From an uncultured Muribaculaceae bacterium (GTDB taxonomy: Bacteria; Bacteroidota; Bacteroidia; Bacteroidales; Muribaculaceae): 64,000 nt of DNA. The notes beneath the pieces are model-generated. The model saw nothing but the letters and a program-made list of their open reading frames with translations, was not told where the DNA came from and did not search any database. The position numbers were made by a program, and so were the translations under genes. Below, in pieces: positions 18,206 through 27,231 of the stretch. The stretch lies in assembly GCA_958439725.1 (NCBI GenBank), contig CAUBWJ010000011.1, positions 5,310 to 69,309 on the forward strand, written 5' to 3'. How positions within the stretch are numbered: position 1 is the first letter of the stretch; the number at the start of each line of letters is the position of its first letter.

Positions 18206-18982
18206 TTAGAAGCTCCAGACGGGATGGTCGAAGACCTTTTCGCCTTTTTTCTTATGGAACCAGATGGTGATGATGATGGCCAATGCAATGCTGCCAACCC
18301 TGACAAGATTGGAGATCAATCCTCCGGCAGCAACTTCGGTGCCTGTGACGTTGAATATTACCCACGCGGCATTCATCAGTATATGCAGCCCGACAGGAAC
18401 CCAGAGGTTGAAGCCCCATGCAACGTACATCCAGCTGAAATACACGGCTCCGATAAATGTGACGCCAAATGCCGCAAGGCTTGACGCTATATCATGTCCC
18501 TGATAGGTGTGGGCGAGGCCGAACAGAACGGCCGGGAATAAGACCGCCCAGAAGAAACCTGTCTTAGCATACCGGAAGAACAATCCGAACATAAAGGCGC
18601 GGCATATCAGTTCCTCGATGAAGCCGGGCAAAACGCTTTTCCTTACAAGCAACGGAACGGTAAGATCGGGATTTATAGTGCCGATTAGAGGAAATACTAT
18701 ATAGATGGGCAAAACCGAAATCACAGCTACAAAAAATCCTTTTATGATATTTGATTCAAGTCCGAGAAATGAACCCTGTTCTTTGGGCCTCACCACGATA
18801 GACAAAACGATAAATGCCGCCAGAGCCAACAGTAAATCCCTTGCAGAGTCGTTGAGGACTGTCTGGCGCGGGATTTCGAGCAGTGTGGTCACACGCCATA
18901 CATTTTGCCATATGAGGTTGACTGTGAAAGATGCAACCACTGCAAAAATAACTTTGGAAAGCTTGGATTTCAATATAGACAT
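18206..18982 (-). CDS. CPBP family intramembrane glutamic protease
   Basis: A 258-residue membrane protein with about seven hydrophobic segments. The Abi/CPBP motifs are present: EELICR at residues 123-128, FGLAH with His158, and a later NAAW segment around the last conserved motif. Relatives include prenyl-processing Rce1 and bacteriocin self-immunity proteins; no bacteriocin genes are visible here, so immunity is not implied. It has its own promoter and is convergent with the four-helix remnant. Confidence 0.88.
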   Translation of the reverse strand: MSILKSKLSKVIFAVVASFTVNLIWQNVWRVTTLLEIPRQTVLNDSARDLLLALAAFIVLSIVVRPKEQGSFLGLESNIIKGFFVAVISVLPIYIVFPLIGTINPDLTVPLLVRKSVLPGFIEELICRAFMFGLFFRYAKTGFFWAVLFPAVLFGLAHTYQGHDIASSLAAFGVTFIGAVYFSWMYVAWGFNLWVPVGLHILMNAAWVIFNVTGTEVAAGGLISNLVRVGSIALAIIITIWFHKKKGEKVFDHPVWSF

Positions 18983-19014
18983 CGTTTACTGATAGCGTTG
19001 TTATTATGAGGATG

Positions 19015-19022
19015 CAAAATTA
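19015..19022 (-). promoter_or_regulatory. -7 box of the CPBP gene
   Basis: TAATTTTG on the minus strand, about 33 bases before the ATG. Confidence 0.55.
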
Positions 19023-19094
19023 ATAAAATGTGAGGAAAACGCCGTTGACTCTCATCCAGAAAAATAAGGGTGCTGGCAATCATACTGAAAAAGT

Positions 19095-19125
19095 AAGGCG
19101 ATGCGCCGGAGGGGCACATCGCCTT
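19095..19125 (-). terminator. Terminator of the LEA-like lipoprotein gene
   Basis: Stem AAGGCGATG/CATCGCCTT with a 13-base GC-rich loop, followed on the minus strand by ACTTTTTC. Confidence 0.75.
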
Positions 19126-19148
19126 GCGATAGTATTAAGCAGGTCGCG

Positions 19149-19691
19149 TTATTTCTTTTTCAGAAGGTCGTTGACCTTTTCAGAGGCTTTGTCTTTAGCC
19201 TGCTGTGCGGCATCGCTTACCTTGTCGGAAGCTTTCTGGGCTGCGTCGGAAACTTTGGCGGCAGCTTCGTCCTTGGCGTTTTCAACGGCTGTGCTTGCAG
19301 CGTCTTTGGCTTTGTCGACGGCCTCACCGGCTGCTACGGCAGCGCTGTCGCCTGCGGCCTTTACGTTGTCAGCGGCATCGCCTGCGGCTTCTTTCACTTT
19401 GTCAAGAGCTGTTTCGGCAGTAGAGAGCGCGCCGGCAAGCTGGGGAGCCTTTGCTTTTACCACAGGCTCTATCTGCTCGAGATACTTCTTGGCTTCGTCA
19501 ACCTTGCCTTCACTCACGAGTTTCTGCGCATAGGCTTTGGCCTGGTCCACATACACCTTTATGCTGTCGGTGTTGGTGCAGTTCTCGATTTTAGCTGCGA
19601 GATCTTTTTCGCTTTTTTCTGCTTTGCTTGTACAGCTTGCCATGAGAAGTGCTCCTGCGGCTACAACCGTGGCCAGAATCAGTTTTTTCAT
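19149..19691 (-). CDS. LEA-like helical-repeat lipoprotein
   Basis: A lipoprotein (LMASC, Cys20) whose last 100 residues are Ala/Lys/Asp-rich and built from roughly 11-residue repeats of the type AxDKAxDAAxx, ending DLLKKK. This composition resembles late-embryogenesis-abundant or apolipoprotein-like amphipathic helices and favours a long helix or disordered chain that folds on membranes. Residues 21-80 form a less repetitive region with a VDEAKKYLEQIEP segment that looks like a tetratricopeptide-type helix. A stress-protective or envelope-spacing role is plausible but unproven. Single gene with its own terminator. Confidence 0.8.
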   Translation of the reverse strand: MKKLILATVVAAGALLMASCTSKAEKSEKDLAAKIENCTNTDSIKVYVDQAKAYAQKLVSEGKVDEAKKYLEQIEPVVKAKAPQLAGALSTAETALDKVKEAAGDAADNVKAAGDSAAVAAGEAVDKAKDAASTAVENAKDEAAAKVSDAAQKASDKVSDAAQQAKDKASEKVNDLLKKK

Positions 19692-19790
19692 AATCGGAAT
19701 TTTCGTAAGTTAATTGAATTTTGGGTTATTAATCTTAAGTATAACTTACGGGCTGCCATAAAAGTTCTTATTTCTTCTCAAAAAAACTTA

Positions 19791-21179
19791 TCAGAAGGAA
19801 TAGTTGAGACCTATTGAGGCATTGATGGCGTTGCAGCGGTAGTCTGCCACAAAGGTTTTCTCGTAAGGCATTCCGACGCTTTTAAGCAGAAGGTCCTCAT
19901 GGGTGATGGAAGCTCCTTTTGAGCCGAGTCCGGCTACGTACAGCAGGGAGAAGTCAATCGAAAGACGGTCTATGGGACGGAATGAAAGTCCGGCCGACGG
20001 CTCGATTTTGGTCATGCCGGGTGTCTCGGGATTGTAGTTGTGCTTGTCGACGGGAGTAGTGTCTATCATCATTCCGAAACGAAGATCGAAGCGGTGAGTG
20101 AGGGCGTATTGCGCACCAAGACGGAAACACCAGGCGTCGCGGTAGTCCTTTGCGATATGCTGGTTGAAGGCAGACACTTTCTCGTCAAGGAAATCGATAT
20201 TGAGGTGCTTGTAGGTTTTCCAGCCGGTGAGAGCAACGTCGGCGGCAAGAGTCCAGCGGTCGGTAGGACGGTATGAACCTCCTATGGTAAGCACCCAGGG
20301 CAGAGGCATGGCGGCGCTGAAATTGGCCTCGTTGATGAGGCCGAGTGAGCTTTCAAGGGCAGTCTCGGCAAGTTTGTTGGCATAAATCACCTTTGCGTCG
20401 CCGGCTTTCACTTTCATGAGCTGGCGTGAACGGAAGTTGGCACCGAGGGTTACTTTGCTTGACACGTCGTACATCACGCCGGCATTGAATCCGAAAGCTA
20501 CCTCTGCTTTACCGTTGAGGTTTACGGTGGCGGGAGCGGTGGTGCCGAAGGGTGTCACGTCCATTCCCATGCTCTGAAGCTTCGGAAGCAGCACGCTGTC
20601 GAATGTGGTGCCGCTTATGAGGCCCTTGTAAAGGTCAACGGAGCCCCATGTAATCATAAGGCCGGCGCCGACGCTCAGTTTCGGCGAGATGCGGTAGGAG
20701 AACGTGGGCTGAATGGTGTAGGTGGCGAGCTTTACTTTCTGATTAAGCTCGGCACCGGGCCAGTTGTTGGTCCAGTTGATTGACGATCCATAGGGGGTAT
20801 AGAAAGCTATGCCTGCCTGCAGATTGTCGTAGATACGGAACGAGGCTCCTAATAAAAGAGGGGTGGAGATGTTGTTGTGGGCATCGTATTTTGAAGGGAA
20901 ATCTGTGGTATTTCCCATTACTGTCGACCGGCAGTTGCGTGCCGATACGTAAGGCTTGAGTGCATTGAAACTTCCGGTGAGGTCGAGTGTCTTTGACGAG
21001 AAACCAAGGCCGGCCGGATTGAAAAACATGCTTTCGGCGCCGAGCTTGAGGGCGGTGCCGGTGTGGCCCATGCCTCCCTGTTTAGCACTGAGGGTGTTGA
21101 TCTGATATCCTTCGGCCGATGCCGAGAGGAAGGTGATAAGTGCCAGTGACGATACAATAAGTTTGTTAGAAATTCTCAT
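19791..21179 (-). CDS. OmpP1/FadL family outer-membrane transporter
   Basis: A 462-residue barrel protein for hydrophobic substrates such as fatty acids. It has a signal peptide (LSASAEG), the NxxxSAKQGGMGHTGTAL hatch-like N-terminus and the NPAGLGF motif characteristic of FadL/OmpP1, and it ends GLNYSF. I start it at 21179: the frame extends upstream to 21296, but a clear promoter lies between, so the longer form cannot be made from it. Confidence 0.92.
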   Translation of the reverse strand: MRISNKLIVSSLALITFLSASAEGYQINTLSAKQGGMGHTGTALKLGAESMFFNPAGLGFSSKTLDLTGSFNALKPYVSARNCRSTVMGNTTDFPSKYDAHNNISTPLLLGASFRIYDNLQAGIAFYTPYGSSINWTNNWPGAELNQKVKLATYTIQPTFSYRISPKLSVGAGLMITWGSVDLYKGLISGTTFDSVLLPKLQSMGMDVTPFGTTAPATVNLNGKAEVAFGFNAGVMYDVSSKVTLGANFRSRQLMKVKAGDAKVIYANKLAETALESSLGLINEANFSAAMPLPWVLTIGGSYRPTDRWTLAADVALTGWKTYKHLNIDFLDEKVSAFNQHIAKDYRDAWCFRLGAQYALTHRFDLRFGMMIDTTPVDKHNYNPETPGMTKIEPSAGLSFRPIDRLSIDFSLLYVAGLGSKGASITHEDLLLKSVGMPYEKTFVADYRCNAINASIGLNYSF

Positions 21180-21222
21180 AATAAAAATAGTAAGTGGCTC
21201 CACACGGAGCGGATTTGGCCGG

Positions 21223-21254
21223 CAAAGGTACGGAAAAAACCACTTAGCACCAAT
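21223..21254 (-). promoter_or_regulatory. Promoter of the FadL-type gene
   Basis: On the minus strand a TTG lies 20 bases before TACCTTTG (21230-21223), followed by C. The predicted leader is about 37 bases. This site fixes the start codon at 21179. Confidence 0.75.
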
Positions 21255-21346
21255 AAATGTGACATTTAAGCTGCATTTGTGCATAATAGCTGGCACAGGT
21301 TGCGAATCTTTTTATATAAAAATGAAAGGTTTAACGTTTGATTTCC

Positions 21347-21354
21347 TATATTTG
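21347..21354 (+). promoter_or_regulatory. -7 box of the broken GH97 gene
   Basis: TATATTTG followed by TG, giving a leader of about 37 bases. No clear -33 element. Confidence 0.55.
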
Positions 21355-21397
21355 TGAATCGTACCTGAGAAACATTTTTCAATCCCAAATCATAATC

Positions 21398-23394
21398 ATG
21401 AAAAAGCTTTTTATTGCATTCGCACTGCTGACGCTCATAGGCGCCGCTTCATGCTCGAGGCGTACAGATGTGAAGTCGCCAGACGGCCGTATTGAAGTTT
21501 TCTTCACCAACGACGGTGACCATCCGCAATATGCCGTTAATGTCGACGGGCGCGAACTCATCCTCCCTTCCGCTCTTGGAATAGTTTCCGACCAATGGAA
21601 TTTCGATTCCCGCAAAGCCAGTGTATCGGCTGAATTTTCACAGAAAGACACCGTCTGGAATCAGCCCTGGGGCGAAAACAAGGTTGTACGGGAAATTTAT
21701 CGGGAAATGGCGGTCAATATGGCAGATTCCACATCAAAGCTTACTATACGCTTCCGCGTGTTTGACGACGGAATGGCTTTCCGTTACGAATGGAAGGTTG
21801 ACGGTGTGGATACCATTGCAGTGACTGATGAGCTTACAGAATTCAATTTCGCGATGAACGGCACATCATGGTCGATTCCGGGAAATTTCGAGACCTACGA
21901 GCTTGAATACCGCAATCTGGCGCTCACTGATGTTGAGGATGCCAATACCCCGTTCACATTCCGGACCGAAACGGGCGTTTACGGCTCAATCCACGAGGCC
22001 GCACTCTATGATTATCCCGAGATGACCCTGAAGCGTTCCCCGGAGGGTGGCCTGAAAGCCAATCTGGCCCCGCTGCCCGACGGAGTCAAGGCCTACGTCG
22101 GTCCGCAGTTCGTCACACCGTGGCGCACTATCCAGATTGGCAAGAGCGCCGTGGATCTGATCAACAGCAATCTTATAGTGAATCTCAACGAACCGTCCAG
22201 AATCAAGGACACTTCATGGATAAAGCCCCAGAAATATGTGGGTATATGGTGGGGAATGCATCTCGGCACCCAGACGTGGACCGTGGGACCGCGCCATGGG
22301 GCTACAACTGCCAACGCCATAAAATATATAGATTTCGCCAAGGCCAATAATCTTCAGGGCGTTCTCTTCGAGGGCTGGAACAAAGGCTGGGAGAACTGGG
22401 GCGGAAACCAGAGCTTCGACTATGTGGGTGCCGCTTCCGATTTTGATATCGATTCCGTGGCTTCCTATGCCCGCGCCAACGGCATAGAACTCTGGGCCCA
22501 CAATGAGACCGGCGGCAACATCCCCGAATATGAAGCTGCGATGGATTCGGCTTTTGCCTATTACGCAGGTCTGGGAATCCATACGGTAAAGACAGGCTAT
22601 GCCGGAGGTTTCAAGGGCGGCTATCTGCACCATTCGCAATATGGCGTGCGCCACTATCTGAAAGTGGTAGAGACGGCAGCGCGTTACCGGCTGATGATAG
22701 ATGCCCATGAACCGATAAAGGAAACGGGCATCCGCCGCACCTGGCCCAACATGATGACGCGCGAGGGCGCACGCGGCATGGCATGGAATGGAACGCATGG
22801 TCGGCAGGCAATTCGGCCGATTATCTGTGTACGCTTCCTTACGTAAGGCTTCTTTCGGGTCCGATGGACTACACACCGGGTATTTTTGACATTGACTATT
22901 CGCGCGCGAAGGCCGACAAGGGTCGCCTGGAATGGAACGGCCCGAATGCCGACTGCTGCATAAAGACCACTCTCGCACGTCAGATTGCCAACTGGGTCAT
23001 AATATATTCTCCGCTTCAGATGGCTGCCGACCTTATCGAAAACTACGAAGGTCACGACGCCTTTGAGTTCTTCCGCACGTTCAATGCCGATTGCGACTGG
23101 TCTGAGGCCCTGCAGGGCGAGATAGGGGAGTATATAGTTGTGGCACGCCGCGCCGGCGATACATTCTATGTGGGAGCAGGCACCAACAGCGAGGCACGTG
23201 AAATAGATCTGCCTCTCGGCTTCCTGACCGCCGACCGCAGGTATCTTGCCACTTCCTACGCCGATGTTCCCGGCTCCGCCAATCCGGAGGACATAAAGAT
23301 AGCCACCAATACCGTGACATCCGCCGACGTTCTCAAGGTAAAGATGAATGCCACGGGCGGATACGCTCTCACCCTTCAGCCGCTTGAAGAATAA
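21398..23394 (+). pseudogene. GH97 glycoside hydrolase (SusB-like, inverting type), broken by a 5-bp duplication
   Basis: A lipoprotein-type signal (AASC, Cys19) precedes an N-terminal beta-sandwich and a TIM barrel of family GH97. The frame is lost at 22777-22786, where CATGG is repeated in tandem. Removing one copy restores GMEWNAWSAGN and joins the two frames into a protein of about 664 residues. The barrel has VKTGY where retaining GH97 enzymes have the Asp nucleophile, and it keeps HEPI and the Glu of REGARG, so the ancestral enzyme was of the inverting alpha-glucosidase type. As written, translation ends at 22846 after about 482 residues. It could be a pseudogene, a phase-variable gene or an assembly error. 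Confidence 0.88.
22777..22786. repeat. Tandem CATGG duplication inside the GH97 gene
   Basis: Two adjacent copies of CATGG; the extra five bases shift the frame. The flanks after deleting one copy match the conserved GH97 motif exactly in frame. Confidence 0.9.
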
Positions 23395-23402
23395 GAGGTA
23401 GA

Positions 23403-23460
23403 AACATAACGAATCCGGGCTGCCGCTACAGATGTAGGGACAGCCCGGATTCGTTATGTT
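23403..23460. terminator. Long-armed hairpin between convergent genes
   Basis: Perfect 20-bp arms (AACATAACGAATCCGGGCTG and its complement) enclose an 18-base loop that itself contains CTAC-AGAT-GTAG. There is no strong T run on either side. It most likely ends transcription from both the GH97 gene and the ribosomal operon, but it is longer than a usual terminator. Confidence 0.6.
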
Positions 23461-23503
23461 AAGCAGCGGAGGCAGCCTCCGCAAGTATGATGTTTACAGC
23501 TGA

Positions 23504-23653
23504 TTATTTCAGTGCGTCTTTAACTGCATCGTTGGGAACCATCTGCTCCTGGAAGGTGTAGGCGCCGGTTTTGGGCGATTTAACTACTTTGATAACCTTG
23601 GAGTAGGTACGTCCTTCGCCTTTCTGCAGAGATGCTACGGTTTTCTTTGCCAT
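23504..23653 (-). CDS. DUF4295 small protein of the rpmB-rpmG operon
   Basis: A 49-residue basic protein beginning MAKKTVASLQKGEG and ending in KDALK. This DUF4295 protein is a Bacteroidetes-specific companion of ribosomal proteins L28 and L33, always found directly after them, so a ribosome-associated role is likely though undetermined. It starts 12 bases after rpmG and is the last gene of the trio. In Bacteroides ftsY usually follows; here the operon ends. Confidence 0.9.
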   Translation of the reverse strand: MAKKTVASLQKGEGRTYSKVIKVVKSPKTGAYTFQEQMVPNDAVKDALK

Positions 23654-23665
23654 ATCGGGTAGTTA

Positions 23666-23854
23666 TTATTTGATTTCTTTGTGAACGGTTACTCTCTTGA
23701 GGATAGGGTTGTATTTCTTAAGCTCCAGACGCTCGGTGGTGTTCTTGCGGTTCTTGGTGGTGATATAGCGAGAAGTACCGGGCATACCGCTGGCTTTGTG
23801 TTCTGTGCATTCAAGGATTACCTGCACGCGATTACCTTTAGCTTTCTTTGCCAT
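23666..23854 (-). CDS. rpmG: 50S ribosomal protein L33
   Basis: A 62-residue basic protein of the large ribosomal subunit with the L33 core ([12 protein letters not shown], then [12 protein letters not shown] and LELKKYNP). Only one Cys is evident, so it is the zinc-free form. Second gene of the rpmB operon, five bases after rpmB. Confidence 0.96.
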   Translation of the reverse strand: MAKKAKGNRVQVILECTEHKASGMPGTSRYITTKNRKNTTERLELKKYNPILKRVTVHKEIK

Positions 23855-23859
23855 TGTTC

Positions 23860-24117
23860 TTAGAATTCTAAATATTTGATTTCAGTTAAATAACCCTTCT
23901 CGGCAGCATCTTTGATTGCGGCGTCGAGACCCTTCTTGTTGATGGTGCGCAGACCGTTGGCTGAGAGGGTCAGGAGAATCCATGCATCCTGCTCAACCCA
24001 GTAGAACTTCTTGGTGAAGAGGTTGACGTTGAATTTGCGCTTGGTGCGACGCTTTGAGTGGGATACGTTGTTACCCACAATCGCTTTCTTGCCTGTGATC
24101 TGACAAACTTTTGACAT
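23860..24117 (-). CDS. rpmB: 50S ribosomal protein L28
   Basis: An 85-residue large-subunit protein starting with [17 protein letters not shown], the L28 signature, followed by [15 protein letters not shown]. Zinc-binding CxxC pairs are absent, as in the zinc-independent form. It heads the rpmB-rpmG-DUF4295 operon. Confidence 0.96.
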   Translation of the reverse strand: MSKVCQITGKKAIVGNNVSHSKRRTKRKFNVNLFTKKFYWVEQDAWILLTLSANGLRTINKKGLDAAIKDAAEKGYLTEIKYLEF

Positions 24118-24342
24118 GGCTGTTCGTGTTACTTAGCTCAATAAATTTACTTATTTTTTAACTCTGCGTCTTATGGCCGCCATCTCAGTTCTCATATCAC
24201 TGCTAAGCGCATCATTTTTAACAGCTTTACAGGATGAGCCATAAAACGAGTGCAAAGTAAGTCATTTTTCGCTACATAGACAAATTTTCAGACGCTTATT
24301 CTCCAAATTAATTGAAAAATGTAGCTGAAAATATGCCAGGAC
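24118..24342 (-). promoter_or_regulatory. Leader region of rpmB, about 225 bases without a gene
   Basis: On the minus strand TTACTTTGC (near 24264-24256) is close to a -7 box and would give a leader of roughly 130 bases before rpmB. I see no strong hairpin in it. A leader of this length before a ribosomal protein gene leaves room for autoregulation, but nothing in the sequence proves it. No terminator for uvrA is evident because uvrA ends at the other side, in the same orientation. Confidence 0.35.
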
Positions 24343-27231
24343 TTACCCGGCGGTGAGTTCGGCGCGGATGAATTCGGCGGTGGGGGACGTGCCGGCGGCG
24401 ATTTCCTCAGGGGTTCCGGCGGCTATTATGCGGCCGCCTTCGCTGCCACCGTCGGGACCCATGTCTATCACATAGTCGGCGCATTTTATCACGTCGAGAT
24501 TATGCTCTATGACCAGTACGGTGTTTCCTTTGTCGACCAGACGGTTGAAGACATCGAGAAGCACGCGTATGTCCTCGAAGTGAAGGCCGGTGGTGGGCTC
24601 GTCGAGTATGAAGAGGGTTTTGCCGGTGTCGCGTTTCGAGAGTTCCGCCGCGAGTTTCACACGCTGGTTCTCTCCTCCCGATAGGGTTGATGAAGGCTGA
24701 CCGAGCTTGATGTAGCCGAGGCCTATGTCCTGAAGCACTTTGATTTTTCGCAGGATGGAGGGGACGGCTTCGAAGAATTCCACGGCCTGATTTATGGTCA
24801 TGTCGAGCACGTCGGCTATGGATTTGCCTTTGAAGCGCACTTCGAGTGTCTCGCGGTTGTAGCGTTTGCCGCCGCACACCTCGCAGGGCACGAGCACATC
24901 CGGCAGGAAGTTCATCTCTATGGTACGGTAGCCGTTGCCGTTGCAGGCGTCGCACCGCCCTCCCGAGATATTGAAGGAGAAGCGCCCGGGCCTGTAGCCT
25001 CTTATTTTGGCTTCCGGCAGATTCACGAAAAGATTGCGGATGTCGGAGAACACACCGGTGTAGGTGGCGGGATTGGAGCGGGGGGAACGGCCGAGTGGAG
25101 TCTGGTCGACGGTCACCACTTTGTCTATGTTCTCTATTCCGAGCAGCTGACGGTAGGGGAGCGGTTGCTGCTGCGAGCGGTAGAAGCGGCGCGAGAGGAT
25201 GGGCTGCAGGGTGGCGTTGACCAGCGATGACTTTCCGCTGCCCGACACGCCTGCCACACAGGTGAGGGTGCCCAGCGGGAGCGTAAGGTCCACATTCTTG
25301 AGGTTGTGGCCGGATGCACCTTCGAGTTTCAGGAACTTTCCGTTTCCGGGCCGTCTCTGCGCGGGAATTTCTATACTTTTGCTTCCGGTGAGATATGATG
25401 CGGTGAGAGTAGCGGTCTCAAGCATCCTGGCAGGAGTGCCCTGAAACACCACTTCACCACCCTTTCGGCCCGCTTTGGGACCGATGTCCACTATATAGTC
25501 GGCCTCCATCATCATGTCTTTGTCGTGCTCCACCACTATTATGGAATTGGAGGCGTCGCGCAGTTTTTTCAGCGACGTGATAAGGCGGTGGTTGTCGCGC
25601 TGATGCAGGCCGATACTCGGCTCGTCGAGGATATATAGCACATTCACAAGCTCCGAGCCTATCTGCGTGGCAAGCCTTATGCGCTGGCTTTCTCCGCCCG
25701 ACAGTGTGGCCGAACGGCGGTCGAGCGAGAGGTAAGAGAGGCCCACGTCCACCAGAAACGACAGGCGTGTGCGTATTTCCTTCACTATTTCGCGGGCTAT
25801 CAGGGCCTGGGTGGGCGAAAGGCGTTGCTCGAATGTGGAGGCCCAGCGGTAAAGTTCGCCGATGTCCATACGGGTGAGTTCGGCGATGTTCTTTCCGTCG
25901 ACAAAGAAATGAAGAGCCTCGCGGTTGAGGCGCTGTCCGTGGCATTCGGGGCATTCGACCTTGGAGAAGAACTGTTCGCTCCAGTTGCGTGCGGCCGCTC
26001 CGGCATCGTCGTCGCGCTGCATCTCCAGATACTTCACAAGGCCCTCATAGGTCAGGAAGTAGTTGTTCATGGACATGGTGCCGTTCTCGATCACCAGCCG
26101 TTCGTCGGTGCCGTCGAAGATGTCGTTGAGCGCTTCCTCGCTTATCTCGGATATCGGTGTCTTGAGAGTGTGGCCATATTTCTTTAGTATGGCCTCAATC
26201 TGCCAGAATATCATTGAGTTGCGATATTTCCCCAGCGGCACGATTCCTCCGGCATGGATGGAGAGAGAGGGATCGGGCATCACCTTTTCGCGGTCGACCT
26301 CGTTGACATAGCCGAGGCCCTTGCAGCGGGGACATGCGCCCTGCGGTGAATTGAACGAGAAGTTGTGTGGAGCGGGTTCGCGGTAGCTGAGGCCCGTGGC
26401 GGGGTCCATGAGTTGCTGCGAATAATGGCTTACGGCGTCGGCGTCCACATCGTAGATCATCATCTGCTTCTCGCCTTGACGCAATGCCTCATCAACGGTT
26501 TCGCGCAGACGGGTGGTATCTTTGGCCGAGGCCTTCAGACGGTCTATCACAAGCTCAACGGAATGGTTCTTATAGCGGTCGAGCTTCATGCCGGGAGTGA
26601 TTTCGCGAAGTTCGCCGTCCACTCTCACGGTAAGATAGCCTTTTTTGCGGAGGGATTCGAAAAGCTCTTTATAATGGCCCTTGCGGTTTTTCACAAGGGG
26701 GGCGAGTATGTAGATTTTCTTACCCTCGAATTTGGTGAGAATCAGATCAAGGATTTTCTCCTCGGTATATTTTACCATCGGTTCGCCCGAGAGATAGCTC
26801 ACGGCCTGACCGATGCGTGCGTAGAGCAGTCGCAGGAAGTCGTAGATTTCCGTAGTGGTGCCGATGGTGCTTCGCGGGTTGCGGTTTACGGTTTTCTGCT
26901 CGATGGCTATTACCGGACTCAGTCCGGTGATTTTGTCTACGTCGGGACGCTCGAGATTGCCGAGCATATTGCGCGCGTAGGTGCTGAATGTTTCTATATA
27001 GCGTCGCTGGCCCTCGGCATAAATGGTGTCGAATGCCAGGGATGACTTGCCGCTGCCGCTCAGACCGGTTATGACGGTGAGGGCATTGTGCGGTATGCTC
27101 ACGTCGATGTTCTTGAGGTTGTTGACTCTCGCGCCATAAACCTCAAGAGTGTCGAGCGGGCCATCGGTCACGATGTTTTCCTCAATGGTTTCAGTGTGCT
27201 TCTTATCTTTCATTAATCCAGTTATGGTCAA
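24343..27231 (-). CDS. uvrA: Excinuclease ABC subunit A
   Basis: Damage-recognition ATPase of nucleotide-excision repair, working with UvrB and UvrC. Two ABC ATPase modules are visible: Walker A GLSGSGKSS and later GVSGSGKSS, with signatures LSGGESQR and LSGGENQR. Zinc-binding clusters CPRCKG and CDACNG...CEVCGG are present. The 962-residue length is typical. The start at 27231 overlaps the transglycosylase gene by 29 bases; Met7 at 27213 (MKDKK) is an equally good start with an 11-base overlap. Last gene of a long same-strand block. Confidence 0.97.
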   Translation of the reverse strand: MTITGLMKDKKHTETIEENIVTDGPLDTLEVYGARVNNLKNIDVSIPHNALTVITGLSGSGKSSLAFDTIYAEGQRRYIETFSTYARNMLGNLERPDVDKITGLSPVIAIEQKTVNRNPRSTIGTTTEIYDFLRLLYARIGQAVSYLSGEPMVKYTEEKILDLILTKFEGKKIYILAPLVKNRKGHYKELFESLRKKGYLTVRVDGELREITPGMKLDRYKNHSVELVIDRLKASAKDTTRLRETVDEALRQGEKQMMIYDVDADAVSHYSQQLMDPATGLSYREPAPHNFSFNSPQGACPRCKGLGYVNEVDREKVMPDPSLSIHAGGIVPLGKYRNSMIFWQIEAILKKYGHTLKTPISEISEEALNDIFDGTDERLVIENGTMSMNNYFLTYEGLVKYLEMQRDDDAGAAARNWSEQFFSKVECPECHGQRLNREALHFFVDGKNIAELTRMDIGELYRWASTFEQRLSPTQALIAREIVKEIRTRLSFLVDVGLSYLSLDRRSATLSGGESQRIRLATQIGSELVNVLYILDEPSIGLHQRDNHRLITSLKKLRDASNSIIVVEHDKDMMMEADYIVDIGPKAGRKGGEVVFQGTPARMLETATLTASYLTGSKSIEIPAQRRPGNGKFLKLEGASGHNLKNVDLTLPLGTLTCVAGVSGSGKSSLVNATLQPILSRRFYRSQQQPLPYRQLLGIENIDKVVTVDQTPLGRSPRSNPATYTGVFSDIRNLFVNLPEAKIRGYRPGRFSFNISGGRCDACNGNGYRTIEMNFLPDVLVPCEVCGGKRYNRETLEVRFKGKSIADVLDMTINQAVEFFEAVPSILRKIKVLQDIGLGYIKLGQPSSTLSGGENQRVKLAAELSKRDTGKTLFILDEPTTGLHFEDIRVLLDVFNRLVDKGNTVLVIEHNLDVIKCADYVIDMGPDGGSEGGRIIAAGTPEEIAAGTSPTAEFIRAELTAG

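Noticed and set aside
18206..18982. Bacteriocin immunity system built on the CPBP protease
   Set aside because: No bacteriocin precursor, transporter or double-glycine leader is nearby.
22777..22846. Programmed frameshifting in GH97
   Set aside because: The shift is explained exactly by a tandem 5-bp duplication, and there is no slippery heptamer or pseudoknot.
22214..23484. Overlapping minus-strand frames opposite the broken GH97 gene
   Set aside because: They mirror the codon structure of the GH97 gene and carry no motif of their own.
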